From: JAPYTY01 sp036338435
Lineage (GTDB): Bacteria > Acidobacteriota > UBA6911 > RPQK01 > JADFOI01
Assembly (NCBI GenBank): GCA_036338435.1
Contig: JAYZCG010000002.1
Location: 8,622 to 72,621, forward strand
Reading direction: 5' to 3'
DNA length: 64,000 bases
The position numbers were made by a program, and so were the translations under genes. The notes beneath the pieces are model-generated. The model saw only the letters and a program-made list of their open reading frames with translations, ran no database searches and was not told the origin of the DNA. This document shows, piece by piece, positions 18,140 to 26,294 of this stretch. Numbering within the stretch: position 1 is the first letter of the stretch; each line of letters opens with the position of its first letter.

Positions 18140-18952
18140 ATGAAACTCAAGGTGTCCTTCATCGAATATTTGAACTCTGTTCCTCTAGGATGGGGATTTC
18201 TCCACGGCCCTGATAAAGATGCCTTTGACATTCTCTTTGATGTTCCCTCCGAATGCGCTCGACATCTTGCCAGCGGAGAGGCAGATGTTGGGTTAATTCC
18301 TGTGATCGAATATCAACGGATCCCCGATCTTCGAATTCTCAAAAACATCTCGATTTCCTCCAAAAGGGATGTTAAAAGTGTTCTTTTTGTGAGTAAAGTC
18401 CCGCTCAATCAAGTTACATCAGTGGCCGTTGACACATCTAGCAGAACCTCAGTGGCCCTTCTCAAAGTTCTGCTTTACAAGTTCTATGGACTCCACTCTA
18501 TTCACTTTCAGGAAGAATTCCCAGATCCTGACAAGATGCTAAAAATCCACGACGCTGCACTGATTATTGGCAACCCAGCCTTGAAAATAGAACGAAGTAA
18601 ATTACACATCCATGATCTTGCACAGGAATGGAACCGCTTCACCGGCCTACCATTTGTTTTTGCATGTTGGGCAGTACGGGCAGATGTTCAATTAAAAAAA
18701 CAACAGCAAGTTTTCTACCGATCTAGAGAACTGGGACTCCAAGAAGTACATTCCATTGCCCGCATCTACTCCAAAAAACTGGGGGTTTCAAAGGAGGAAA
18801 TCTCCACCTACATTCTAAAAAACTTAGATTATTCTCTGGATGAGGCAAACCTGCGCGGATTGGAAACTTTTTATGCTGCTGCTGCAGAATTGGGTTTGAT
18901 CCAATCGCACAGGCCACTGGATTTTTATCCTACTAACTACCAGAACGAATGA
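18140..18952 (+). CDS. mqnA: chorismate dehydratase (futalosine menaquinone pathway)
   Basis: About 270 residues from the ATG at 18140 (MKLKVSFIEYLNSVPL), where the MqnA family normally begins; the frame is open a further 31 codons upstream. MqnA converts chorismate to 3-[(1-carboxyvinyl)oxy]benzoate, the first step of futalosine-type menaquinone synthesis. Visible are the YLNSVPLGWGF segment, GEADVGLIPVIEYQRI, VAVDTSSRTSVALLKVLL and ALIIGNPAL, all typical of its periplasmic-binding-protein fold. mqnB-D are not in the window. The stop overlaps the start of namZ (ATGA), so the two are translationally coupled. Confidence 0.88.
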   Translation: MKLKVSFIEYLNSVPLGWGFLHGPDKDAFDILFDVPSECARHLASGEADVGLIPVIEYQRIPDLRILKNISISSKRDVKSVLFVSKVPLNQVTSVAVDTSSRTSVALLKVLLYKFYGLHSIHFQEEFPDPDKMLKIHDAALIIGNPALKIERSKLHIHDLAQEWNRFTGLPFVFACWAVRADVQLKKQQQVFYRSRELGLQEVHSIARIYSKKLGVSKEEISTYILKNLDYSLDEANLRGLETFYAAAAELGLIQSHRPLDFYPTNYQNE

Positions 18953-20118
18953 CTGTACAACTTGGCCTTGAAGTTTTTCTTGATGACCAGCTAGGCTTGG
19001 TCCAAAATCGGCGAGTGGGTGTCATTGCCCACCCCGCCTCCACCAATTCAAAGTTAGAACACGTCCAGGATCTCTTTTTCAAACATCCCTGCATCAACTT
19101 GACAACAATCATGGGTCCCCAGCACGGCATACAGGGAGATACTCAAGACAACATGATCGAGTGGGATGACTATCATGACCCCTTTTATGATCTCCCAATC
19201 TATAGTCTCTACGGCAAGACCCGAAGTCCCACTCAAAAGATGCTACAGAATGTCGACGTTGTTGTTTTTGATCTACAAGATGTGGGCGCACGATACTACA
19301 CCTACATTCATACCCTCACATTAGCGATGGAGTCATGTCAGCGGGAGGGAAAGACTCTGATCGTCCTAGATCGTCCCAATCCTATCAACGGGATTGATAC
19401 CGAGGGAACCGTGCTTAACCCGCAATTCAGCTCATTCGTGGGCCTACACCCTTTAGCCATCCGTCACGGCATGACAGTCGGCGAGCTCGCCCTTTACTTG
19501 AATAGTGAATTTCAAATTAATTGTCCACTCGAGATCGTCAAAATGACAGGTTGGACAAGAGAGATGTTCTTTTCAGATACCCAACTTCCCTGGGTTCTCC
19601 CCTCCCCCAATATGCCCACACCTGAGACGGCCATTGTATATCCTGGCACGTGCCTTCTGGAAGGCACTAATATTTCCGAAGGAAGAGGAACTACTCGTCC
19701 TTTTGAACTTAGTGGTGCGCCTTGGATAGTGCCCAAACAAATAGTTGAAAAACTAACTCAAATGGATCTGCCCGGTGTGGTCTTCTGCCCTGTCCAGTTG
19801 ATCCCGACCTTTCACAAATGGGCTAACCAGAGGATCGGAGGCGTCCACATTCACGTCACAGACAGAAAAATATTTCGTCCTATCCTTACCGGACTTGCAC
19901 TCTTGCAACTGTACCGTCAAATGGGAAGAACCCAGTTTTCCTGGAAAAGCCCTCCCTACGAGTACGAATATGACAAACTTCCTATAGACATTCTTTGTGG
20001 TACCGACAAAATTAGAGAACTTATTGAAGCCGATGCCACCTTAGATGAGTTGCAGAATTCATGGAGAGATGAACTCCAAGAGTTTAGAGAAATCCGTCAA
20101 AAATATTTACTATATTGA
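18949..20118 (+). CDS. namZ: NamZ-like exo-beta-N-acetylmuramidase (DUF1343)
   Basis: A 389-residue protein with all the DUF1343 signatures: GPQHG at 56-60, DLQDVGARYYTYIHT near 108-122, DRPNPING at 141-148, LPSPNMPT near 219-226 and NISEGRGTTRPFE near 240-252. Bacillus NamZ removes MurNAc from the non-reducing end of peptidoglycan fragments. Unlike the secreted Bacillus enzyme this protein has no visible signal peptide, so it may act on imported muropeptide sugars in the cytoplasm. It is followed by a CYTH gene and MurU/AmgK-like genes that could use the released MurNAc. It is coupled to mqnA by an ATGA overlap. Confidence 0.85.
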   Translation: MTVQLGLEVFLDDQLGLVQNRRVGVIAHPASTNSKLEHVQDLFFKHPCINLTTIMGPQHGIQGDTQDNMIEWDDYHDPFYDLPIYSLYGKTRSPTQKMLQNVDVVVFDLQDVGARYYTYIHTLTLAMESCQREGKTLIVLDRPNPINGIDTEGTVLNPQFSSFVGLHPLAIRHGMTVGELALYLNSEFQINCPLEIVKMTGWTREMFFSDTQLPWVLPSPNMPTPETAIVYPGTCLLEGTNISEGRGTTRPFELSGAPWIVPKQIVEKLTQMDLPGVVFCPVQLIPTFHKWANQRIGGVHIHVTDRKIFRPILTGLALLQLYRQMGRTQFSWKSPPYEYEYDKLPIDILCGTDKIRELIEADATLDELQNSWRDELQEFREIRQKYLLY

Positions 20119-20160
20119 TTGAGTCTCGCTAACACATAGAACAAACGGCATAAGTACGCA

Positions 20161-20709
20161 ATGGGAATGGAAACAGAAGTTAAGATCCGTATTACACCGG
20201 AAGAACTAGATCCAATTCGGTCCCATCTTGAAAAACTTGGGGCACTTTGCCTAGCACCTAGCCAAAAAGAGGAAAACTGGCTATTTGATTTTTCTAATGG
20301 AGCACTCCGAGACGCCGGATGCATAATACGTGTTCGCGTCTATGGGAAAGAGGCCTTTTTAACCTTCAAGGGACCTGTTCAGGACAATTCCCACTTCAAA
20401 AAAAGAGAGGAGATTGAGAGTAATGTGGGGAATCCAGAAGAGATCAAAAAGATTTTGCATCGTCTTGGGATGAATGTTTGTTTTAAGTACTCCAAATGTC
20501 GTGAAATATACCAACTCCCAATCAACCAAACCTATGTGACAGTCTGTTTAGACGAAACTCCGGTGGGGATCTTTGTAGAAGTTGAAGGGACCAAACTACA
20601 AATTGAAGAGGTCACCACTCGTTTTGGTTGGTCCCCAGATTCCTTTATGTGCAAAAGCTACATAGAAATGCACAAAGAAGCAGATCAACTCATCAATTCA
20701 GAAGAATAA
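20161..20709 (+). CDS. CYTH-domain protein (CyaB/class IV adenylate cyclase-like)
   Basis: A 182-residue CYTH protein with the N-terminal ExExK signature (ETEVK, residues 4-8). Conserved basic and acidic strands follow (RVRVY near 56-60, LTFKGP near 66-71, KREEIE near 81-86, LDETPVGIFVEVEG near 124-137). CYTH enzymes use a beta-barrel tunnel to bind triphosphates (cyclase, thiamine triphosphatase, tripolyphosphatase), and CyaB homologues are often of unknown role. It sits between namZ and the murU/amgK-like pair, 42 bp after namZ and 44 bp before murU. No strong ribosome-binding site is seen. Confidence 0.82.
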   Translation: MGMETEVKIRITPEELDPIRSHLEKLGALCLAPSQKEENWLFDFSNGALRDAGCIIRVRVYGKEAFLTFKGPVQDNSHFKKREEIESNVGNPEEIKKILHRLGMNVCFKYSKCREIYQLPINQTYVTVCLDETPVGIFVEVEGTKLQIEEVTTRFGWSPDSFMCKSYIEMHKEADQLINSEE

Positions 20710-20753
20710 TTCAATATTTGCAGTATTTTATGTATATTAAAATTAGGTGAATT

Positions 20754-21737
20754 ATGAATGGTATGATTCTGGCAGCTGGGAGAGGAACGCGCCTCTATCC
20801 CCTGACTGCCTTTCGGGCCAAACCAGCGGTTCCTTTCCTCAATAGACCTCTGATCCAGTACTCACTGGACCTACTGTTCCAGGCTGGCCTCACAGAAATT
20901 GTAATCAACTCCCATTATCTACCCAGGTCCATCAGTGAAGCTCTGGAATTTGACGATTACGCAACAACCTACGAAATCAGCTTCTCTCATGAGAAGAAAA
21001 TACTAGGAACTGGAGGTGCAATTAGTAATGTTAGAGATTTCCTAGGAGGTGATACCTTTGTCGTATGCAACGGGAAAATATATTTTGAACAAAATCTAGA
21101 GCCAATTATCCACTTGCACCAAGAGCAAGACAATCTCGTTACACTTGTTTTAGTCCCGCACTCTGGAAAAGATTCCTATGCTTCAGTTTGGGTCGATGGC
21201 CAAAACAACATTACTGGGTTTAGATCGGAATGCGCAGGAAAGCCGTTTGTCTTTACTGGAGTCCATGTCTTAAATCCGAAGATTTTAGATCTAATTCCTG
21301 AAGGCCCTTCCGAGACCGTCAATGATCTCTACCCACGTCTGATCCAAGAGGGTTATCGTGTCCAAGCCTTTGTGAGCGATGCTTATTGGTGCGAATGCAG
21401 CACTCCCAAAAATTATCTATTCAAATCGTTAGAAGTATTAAAGAAACGTAATCTAACAAATCTAGTGAGCAGGGATGTAAGATTTGCTGGTAAGAACTTG
21501 ATTGCATCCCCTTCCACCCACATTGACCCTAACTGCTTTTTGGAAAGCTCCATTCTCTGGGACAATGCAACCGTTGGTCATGGTTCTACTCTCAATCAGG
21601 TAATTGTAACGCAAGGAGTTAACCTGCAACCTCATACTCATCTCAAAAACGCGATTGTCACACCCTGCTCAGACGACATTCACCACGAATCTATCTCTGC
21701 TCGTACGGTCGGAGATTATCGCATCTTCCCGTTATGA
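20754..21737 (+). CDS. murU: MurU-like sugar-1-phosphate nucleotidyltransferase with C-terminal extension
   Basis: A 327-residue protein whose N-terminal nucleotidyltransferase domain begins MNGMILAAGRGTRLYPLT (P-loop-like motif residues 7-13), with a conserved Lys23, an LGTGG segment near 84-88 and CNGK near 105-108, where most relatives have an NGD/NxD metal site. Residues after about 240 look like a left-handed beta-helix extension (IDPNCFLESSILWDNATVGHG). MurU proper is shorter and lacks this. The adjacent, overlapping AmgK-like kinase supports a MurNAc-1-phosphate uridylyltransferase role; a hexose-1-phosphate role is the alternative. The ATG has AGGTGA just upstream. Confidence 0.65.
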   Translation: MNGMILAAGRGTRLYPLTAFRAKPAVPFLNRPLIQYSLDLLFQAGLTEIVINSHYLPRSISEALEFDDYATTYEISFSHEKKILGTGGAISNVRDFLGGDTFVVCNGKIYFEQNLEPIIHLHQEQDNLVTLVLVPHSGKDSYASVWVDGQNNITGFRSECAGKPFVFTGVHVLNPKILDLIPEGPSETVNDLYPRLIQEGYRVQAFVSDAYWCECSTPKNYLFKSLEVLKKRNLTNLVSRDVRFAGKNLIASPSTHIDPNCFLESSILWDNATVGHGSTLNQVIVTQGVNLQPHTHLKNAIVTPCSDDIHHESISARTVGDYRIFPL

Positions 21738-22729
21738 ATGATTTTTCTGTAATCTCCAAACGAGTTGTAAGTTTCCTGCGGGATGAGTTTGCTAGTCAAT
21801 ATGACCCCGACTGCGTCGTCCAATTGAGGGGAGACGCTTCAACCCGCCAGTACTTCCGATATCATGAGAAAAATCGATCTTTTATCTTGGCAGTATATCC
21901 AGATCCCTTCGATCTAAAAGATTTCAACTACCAGCAGATGTATGACCTTTTTCAGAAAATAAAACTCCCCATCCCAGCAATTCACACATTAGATTCGGAT
22001 CGAGGGATTGTACTTCAAGAAGACCTGGGAGATGAATCACTACAAAAAAGACTGCTAGTCGCCAACGCAACAGAACGCAAACGCTTGTTCTTAGCTTCCA
22101 TCGACCACATCATCACAATTCAAGGCAAGGGGACAAGGTCCCTTAAACCTGAATACCAAGCCTCCAGCTTAGTTTTTGACCAGGACAAACTTAACCAGGA
22201 GCTTGTCTTTTTCCTGCATCACTATCTAGAGGATTATTGCCAAATAAATGTGCTTGACAAAAATCGATTAAGGGAAGAGTTTAACCGACTGACAGCAGAA
22301 TTAGCAGATCTGGATCGATGTCTCTGCCATCGTGATTATACTGTCAGGAACTTAATATTGAAGAACAACACAGTCTATATTATTGACTTCCAGGATGCTC
22401 GCTGGGGTCCCTTCTCATATGATCTAGCTTCTCTTTTGCAGGACTCCGTCGAGCTAGATCAAGAAGAAATTCACCAATATTGCGAATACTATCTTAGCCG
22501 GGCAGTGTTGTCTGAAAAACCTGGAGATTTCCTTCGCCACTTTAGACTGATGTGCATTCAACGCCTGCTCAAGGCATTAGGCACATATGGTCACCAGAGC
22601 ACCGCATATGGCAAGCATGTATATCGTCAGTACATCCCCGGCTCACTACGTCGAGTGCTTGATTCCATCCGCTTTATACCAGAATTTCCTTACACACAGT
22701 TTATTATCGAAAAGGAACTGGAGTACTAA
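21734..22729 (+). CDS. amgK: AmgK-like anomeric sugar kinase (aminoglycoside phosphotransferase fold)
   Basis: A 331-residue APH-fold kinase: LRGDASTRQYFR near 31-42, the catalytic loop CHRDYTVRNLIL (His199, Asp201), and the metal-binding IDFQDARWGPFSYDLASLL near 217-235. The RGDASxRxY, HRDY.xRNL and IDFQDAR.GP..YDLASLL elements together are characteristic of AmgK, which phosphorylates MurNAc or GlcNAc at C1. Its ATG overlaps the MurU-like stop (ATGA). In Pseudomonas the two genes are also neighbours and bypass de novo UDP-MurNAc synthesis. It ends 163 bp before asnS. Confidence 0.75.
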   Translation: MNDFSVISKRVVSFLRDEFASQYDPDCVVQLRGDASTRQYFRYHEKNRSFILAVYPDPFDLKDFNYQQMYDLFQKIKLPIPAIHTLDSDRGIVLQEDLGDESLQKRLLVANATERKRLFLASIDHIITIQGKGTRSLKPEYQASSLVFDQDKLNQELVFFLHHYLEDYCQINVLDKNRLREEFNRLTAELADLDRCLCHRDYTVRNLILKNNTVYIIDFQDARWGPFSYDLASLLQDSVELDQEEIHQYCEYYLSRAVLSEKPGDFLRHFRLMCIQRLLKALGTYGHQSTAYGKHVYRQYIPGSLRRVLDSIRFIPEFPYTQFIIEKELEY

Positions 22730-22892
22730 AACCAATGCCTGCGTGTCCGTGTCACAACCACGATGTCTTTGTGCCATCGAAGGACTCACCATTTACTTTT
22801 ACCGATTCAGGAATGAGAGAGGTTGTGCTAGTGTAGCGGATGAGCTATTTCGCACACCTGTTTAATTACCGATAGCGCGAGTTCACAAAGTT

Positions 22893-24185
22893 ATGCCGCA
22901 CGTATACATTGAAGACATTGCCCAACATATAGGTCAGGAAGTCACTCTGAAAGGATGGCTCTACAACAAAACAGATAAAGGAAAACTGAGTTTTCTCCTT
23001 GTCCGTGATGGCACGGGGATTTTGCAAGCAGTTGTTTTCAAAAAAAATATAACTCCCGCAGTCTCTGAAACCACCAATGCACTGACTCAGGAATCCTCTA
23101 TCTTGGTTACGGGCAAAATCAGGCAAGAGAATAGAGCTATCGGTGGATTTGAAATGGACGTCACCCACCTAGAGATAGAGCAAATCGCGGAATCCTATCC
23201 CATTACACCAAAAGATCACGGCATCTCTTTTCTCATGGACAACCGACACCTATGGCTGCGTTCTTCCCGCCAGTATCAGATAATGCGAATTCGCAGTGAG
23301 ATTGTTAAGGCCTGCCAAGACTTTCTAAACACACGTGGCTTTACTCTGGTGGACACTCCCATCATCACACCAACTGCCTGTGAGGGAACTACCACTCTTT
23401 TTGAATTAGATTACTTCGAAGAAAAGGCCTATCTGACCCAGAGCGGTCAACTCTACAACGAGGCTGCCTGTATGTCTGTTGGAAAAACCTATTGCTTTGG
23501 TCCAACTTTTCGAGCTGAAAAATCTAAAACGCGCCGTCACTTGACGGAATTTTGGATGATTGAGCCAGAAGTTGCATATGCTGATCTGGACGATATCATG
23601 AATCTCGCTGAGCAGTACATTGTCTACATTGTCCAGCGCGTTCTCAACGAGAAAAGTAAAGAACTGGAAGCCCTGGGACGTGACCTCAGCTTACTGAACA
23701 AAGTGCAACTTCCCTTTCCCCGTATTAGCTATAGTGATGCTTTTGACATTCTGGAGGAAGAAGGGTCAGAAACCATGCGTGGATCTGACTTCGGCGGAGC
23801 TGACGAAACCCTCATATCAGAACGATTTGATCGCCCTCTTATTGTTCACCGTTATCCCCAGGCTATCAAGGCTTTTTATATGGAGCCCGACCCAACGGAT
23901 CCAAAATTAGCTCTGTGTATGGACATACTTGCTCCAGAAGGCTACGGAGAAATTGTGGGAGGAAGTCAGCGAATCCACAGCCATGATCTTTTACTGACCC
24001 GCATTAAGGAGCATAATCTCCCTATAGAACCGTTTCAATGGTATCTTGACCTTCGCAAGTATGGGAGTGTCCCTCATTCCGGATTCGGCATGGGGATTGA
24101 ACGTCTAGTAGCATGGATTTGTGGTATAGAACACGTCCGTGAAACCATCGCCTTTCCACGGATGCTACATAGGATGTACCCCTGA
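22893..24185 (+). CDS. asnS: asparaginyl-tRNA synthetase
   Basis: A 430-residue class IIb aminoacyl-tRNA synthetase that charges tRNA-Asn. An N-terminal OB-fold anticodon-binding domain (1-110, VTLKGWLYNKTDKGKLSFLLVRDG) is followed by the catalytic core. Motif 2 is in the FRAEKSKTRRHLTEFWMIEPE segment near 211-231, and motif 3 in GFGMGIERLVAWICG near 396-410. The TLFELDYFEEKAYLTQSGQLYNEA region is typical of AsnRS as distinct from AspRS. No strong ribosome-binding site precedes the ATG. The 163 bp upstream shows no clear gene. Confidence 0.93.
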   Translation: MPHVYIEDIAQHIGQEVTLKGWLYNKTDKGKLSFLLVRDGTGILQAVVFKKNITPAVSETTNALTQESSILVTGKIRQENRAIGGFEMDVTHLEIEQIAESYPITPKDHGISFLMDNRHLWLRSSRQYQIMRIRSEIVKACQDFLNTRGFTLVDTPIITPTACEGTTTLFELDYFEEKAYLTQSGQLYNEAACMSVGKTYCFGPTFRAEKSKTRRHLTEFWMIEPEVAYADLDDIMNLAEQYIVYIVQRVLNEKSKELEALGRDLSLLNKVQLPFPRISYSDAFDILEEEGSETMRGSDFGGADETLISERFDRPLIVHRYPQAIKAFYMEPDPTDPKLALCMDILAPEGYGEIVGGSQRIHSHDLLLTRIKEHNLPIEPFQWYLDLRKYGSVPHSGFGMGIERLVAWICGIEHVRETIAFPRMLHRMYP

Positions 24186-24293
24186 ACAGATTACCTAAGA
24201 CGAGAGATAAAGAGAAATCCCCTTCGCACGCAAAGAAACGAAAACTCCATCCGTTTTTTATAGATCCCTATTTCTGCTAAGATCATCCTTTCA

Positions 24294-25223
24294 ATGAAAA
24301 CACGTATTTTAAGTGGCACTAAGGTAGCCGAAGCAATGAACGCGGAACTCACCTTGGAACTCGAAAGGTTGGGGAAAATGGATTTAATTCCCGGCCTAGC
24401 AACTGTCCTAGTGGGGGATGATCCGGCCTCTCAACTATATGTCAGAAACAAGATACGTGCTTGTGAAACATTGGGCATGCATTCCGAATCAATTCAGCTC
24501 ACCGTGGACACCACAACCGGTGAACTCCTTAAAGTGATCAATCGCATGAATCAAGCCAACGAAATTGATGGCATTCTTGTACAATCTCCTTTGCCAGATC
24601 ATATCAACAAGGACCTCATCCTCTCTGCAGTGCTCCCGGAAAAAGATGTTGACGGATTCCATCCTCAAAATGTGGGTAATCTTTGTTCCGGTAACATAGG
24701 CTTAGCTCCTTGTACACCCATGGGCATCATGGAATTATTGAAAAGAGAGGCAATCCCCGTCAAAGGGATGGAAGCTGTTGTGGTTGGACGTAGCGAACTT
24801 GTCGGGAAGCCTTTAGCTCTCCTGCTTCTACACAACCATGCTACTGTAACTCTGTGTCATTCTCGCACATGCGACTTGCCCTCCGTGTGCCGACGGGCCG
24901 ACATTCTGGTCGCAGCCGTGGGACGACCAGCCTTGTTGGACCGAGATTATTTTAAAGAGGGAGTTGTAATCATCGATGTAGGAATCAATCGCATTGACGA
25001 CCTAGAGAAAGCTTCCGACTTATTGAGTAAACGCCCTGAGCAACTACTTAAGGCACAGCAGAAAGGTTATGCCCTAGTAGGGGACGTTCATCCGCACGAT
25101 CCTCTTGGTATTGCATCTGCTGTAACTCCAGTTCCCGGCGGTGTCGGCCCACTCACCATTGCTCAACTTATGAAAAATACCGTGATGGCATGCAAGATGA
25201 GGAAAACGATAGAGCCTAATTAA
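24294..25223 (+). CDS. folD: bifunctional methylenetetrahydrofolate dehydrogenase/cyclohydrolase
   Basis: A 309-residue FolD, interconverting 5,10-methylene-, methenyl- and 10-formyl-tetrahydrofolate with NADP in the cytoplasm. Key segments are VGDDPASQLYVRNKIRACE near 41-59 with the catalytic lysine of YVRNK, QSPLPDH near 98-104, DVDGFHP near 121-127, PCTPMGI near 142-148, the Rossmann VVVGRSELVGKPLALLL near 165-181 and the C-terminal PGGVGPLT near 282-289. A -10-like TAAGAT lies ten bases upstream of the ATG with no clear Shine-Dalgarno. Confidence 0.95.
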   Translation: MKTRILSGTKVAEAMNAELTLELERLGKMDLIPGLATVLVGDDPASQLYVRNKIRACETLGMHSESIQLTVDTTTGELLKVINRMNQANEIDGILVQSPLPDHINKDLILSAVLPEKDVDGFHPQNVGNLCSGNIGLAPCTPMGIMELLKREAIPVKGMEAVVVGRSELVGKPLALLLLHNHATVTLCHSRTCDLPSVCRRADILVAAVGRPALLDRDYFKEGVVIIDVGINRIDDLEKASDLLSKRPEQLLKAQQKGYALVGDVHPHDPLGIASAVTPVPGGVGPLTIAQLMKNTVMACKMRKTIEPN

Positions 25224-25294
25224 CTGTAACCCTACAACTCTCTAGTCGCAACCCAGGAATTAACAGCCAATAATTGGTTAACTAGTCTACGTGT

Positions 25295-25300
25295 TAAAAT
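25295..25300 (+). promoter_or_regulatory. -10 box six bases before the ATG (possible leaderless start)
   Basis: TAAAAT at 25295-25300 is followed by six bases (AATAGT) and then the ATG of the YVTN gene at 25307. The -35 region is weak (TTGGTT with a 15-bp spacer). With a normal distance from -10 to +1 the transcript would begin at or next to the start codon. Confidence 0.45.
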
Positions 25301-25306
25301 AATAGT

Positions 25307-26272
25307 ATGGGAACTTCTAGATCAATCAGAATAGTTGCTCTTGTCACTGTAGCTCTATTCAACCTATCCGCCCTATATATCTCTAAGGTTGATCAAATCA
25401 AAGTCGGTAAAGCTCCACACTATTTGGCCATTAGTCCAGATGGCCGCTCTCTTTTTGTGACCAATTTCTTCTCCGATGAGATTTCGGTGATAGATCTTCG
25501 TACTCATAAAAAAGAGCATACCTTCTATGCGGGAGTTCAGCCCTTGGGGATTTCCATAACCCCCGCAGGTGACAGAATTCTTGTCACCAATATGAGAAAT
25601 GGGCTCATCAAGGTAATTAATGCCCGAACCTACGAGATTATGGACGACATCAAGGTTGGAGATATGCCTAGTAACATTGCAATTTCCCCAAACGGATCTG
25701 AAGCCTTCGTTACAAACTACGGGAGGGGTGCTGTGGGAAGAGTTGATTTTATCGATATTGCTAGTCAACGTGACGTCGATGATCTAGAGATCGGCATTCG
25801 ACCTATGGCAGTGGTGGTTTCGCCGCAAGGTGATCGTTTATTCGTGGTATGCGGAGGTTCCAATGATCTCTATGTCATTGACATAACGACCCGCAAAGTC
25901 ATTACCAAGATAACGATTGGACAGGCTCCTGACGGCATGGCGCTATCCCCAGATGGCAATACTCTTTATATTTCTAACAGCGGCTCTAATGATATCTCCA
26001 TCGTAGATCTCATCGATCTCAGAGAGATACGGCGTGTCCAAGTTGGTTCCAATCCATTCTCCATTGCAGTCAGCACTGATGGTACGATTTTCGTAGTAGA
26101 GACCGGAAGTAACCAGCTCTCTATCTTCTCTCCCACATGGGACAAGATCACCAGCGTTGACGTAGGCAAACATCCCATCGACGTGGCGCTGTCTTTGGAT
26201 GGTCGCTACGCATACGTGACGGCTGAACTGGATAACCGCCTCCACGTATACAGTCTAGATAATCCTGACTGA
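25307..26272 (+). CDS. YVTN-family beta-propeller protein, exported
   Basis: A 321-residue protein with an N-terminal hydrophobic segment (about 8-25) and then six to seven repeats of the YVTN/lactonase type. Each repeat has I-x-V-G-x-x-P near its start and an S-P/D-G-x-x-L/A-[YF]-V-[TS]-N element (for example AISPDGRSLFVTNF, ALSPDGNTLYISNS, ALSLDGRYAYVT). This predicts a periplasmic beta-propeller. Such proteins often act as surface-layer or quinohemoprotein-associated scaffolds; no catalytic residues can be assigned. It stands alone between folD and the convergent flippase-like gene. Confidence 0.85.
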   Translation: MGTSRSIRIVALVTVALFNLSALYISKVDQIKVGKAPHYLAISPDGRSLFVTNFFSDEISVIDLRTHKKEHTFYAGVQPLGISITPAGDRILVTNMRNGLIKVINARTYEIMDDIKVGDMPSNIAISPNGSEAFVTNYGRGAVGRVDFIDIASQRDVDDLEIGIRPMAVVVSPQGDRLFVVCGGSNDLYVIDITTRKVITKITIGQAPDGMALSPDGNTLYISNSGSNDISIVDLIDLREIRRVQVGSNPFSIAVSTDGTIFVVETGSNQLSIFSPTWDKITSVDVGKHPIDVALSLDGRYAYVTAELDNRLHVYSLDNPD

Positions 26273-26294
26273 CAAAAAACCACCCAACATAGCA

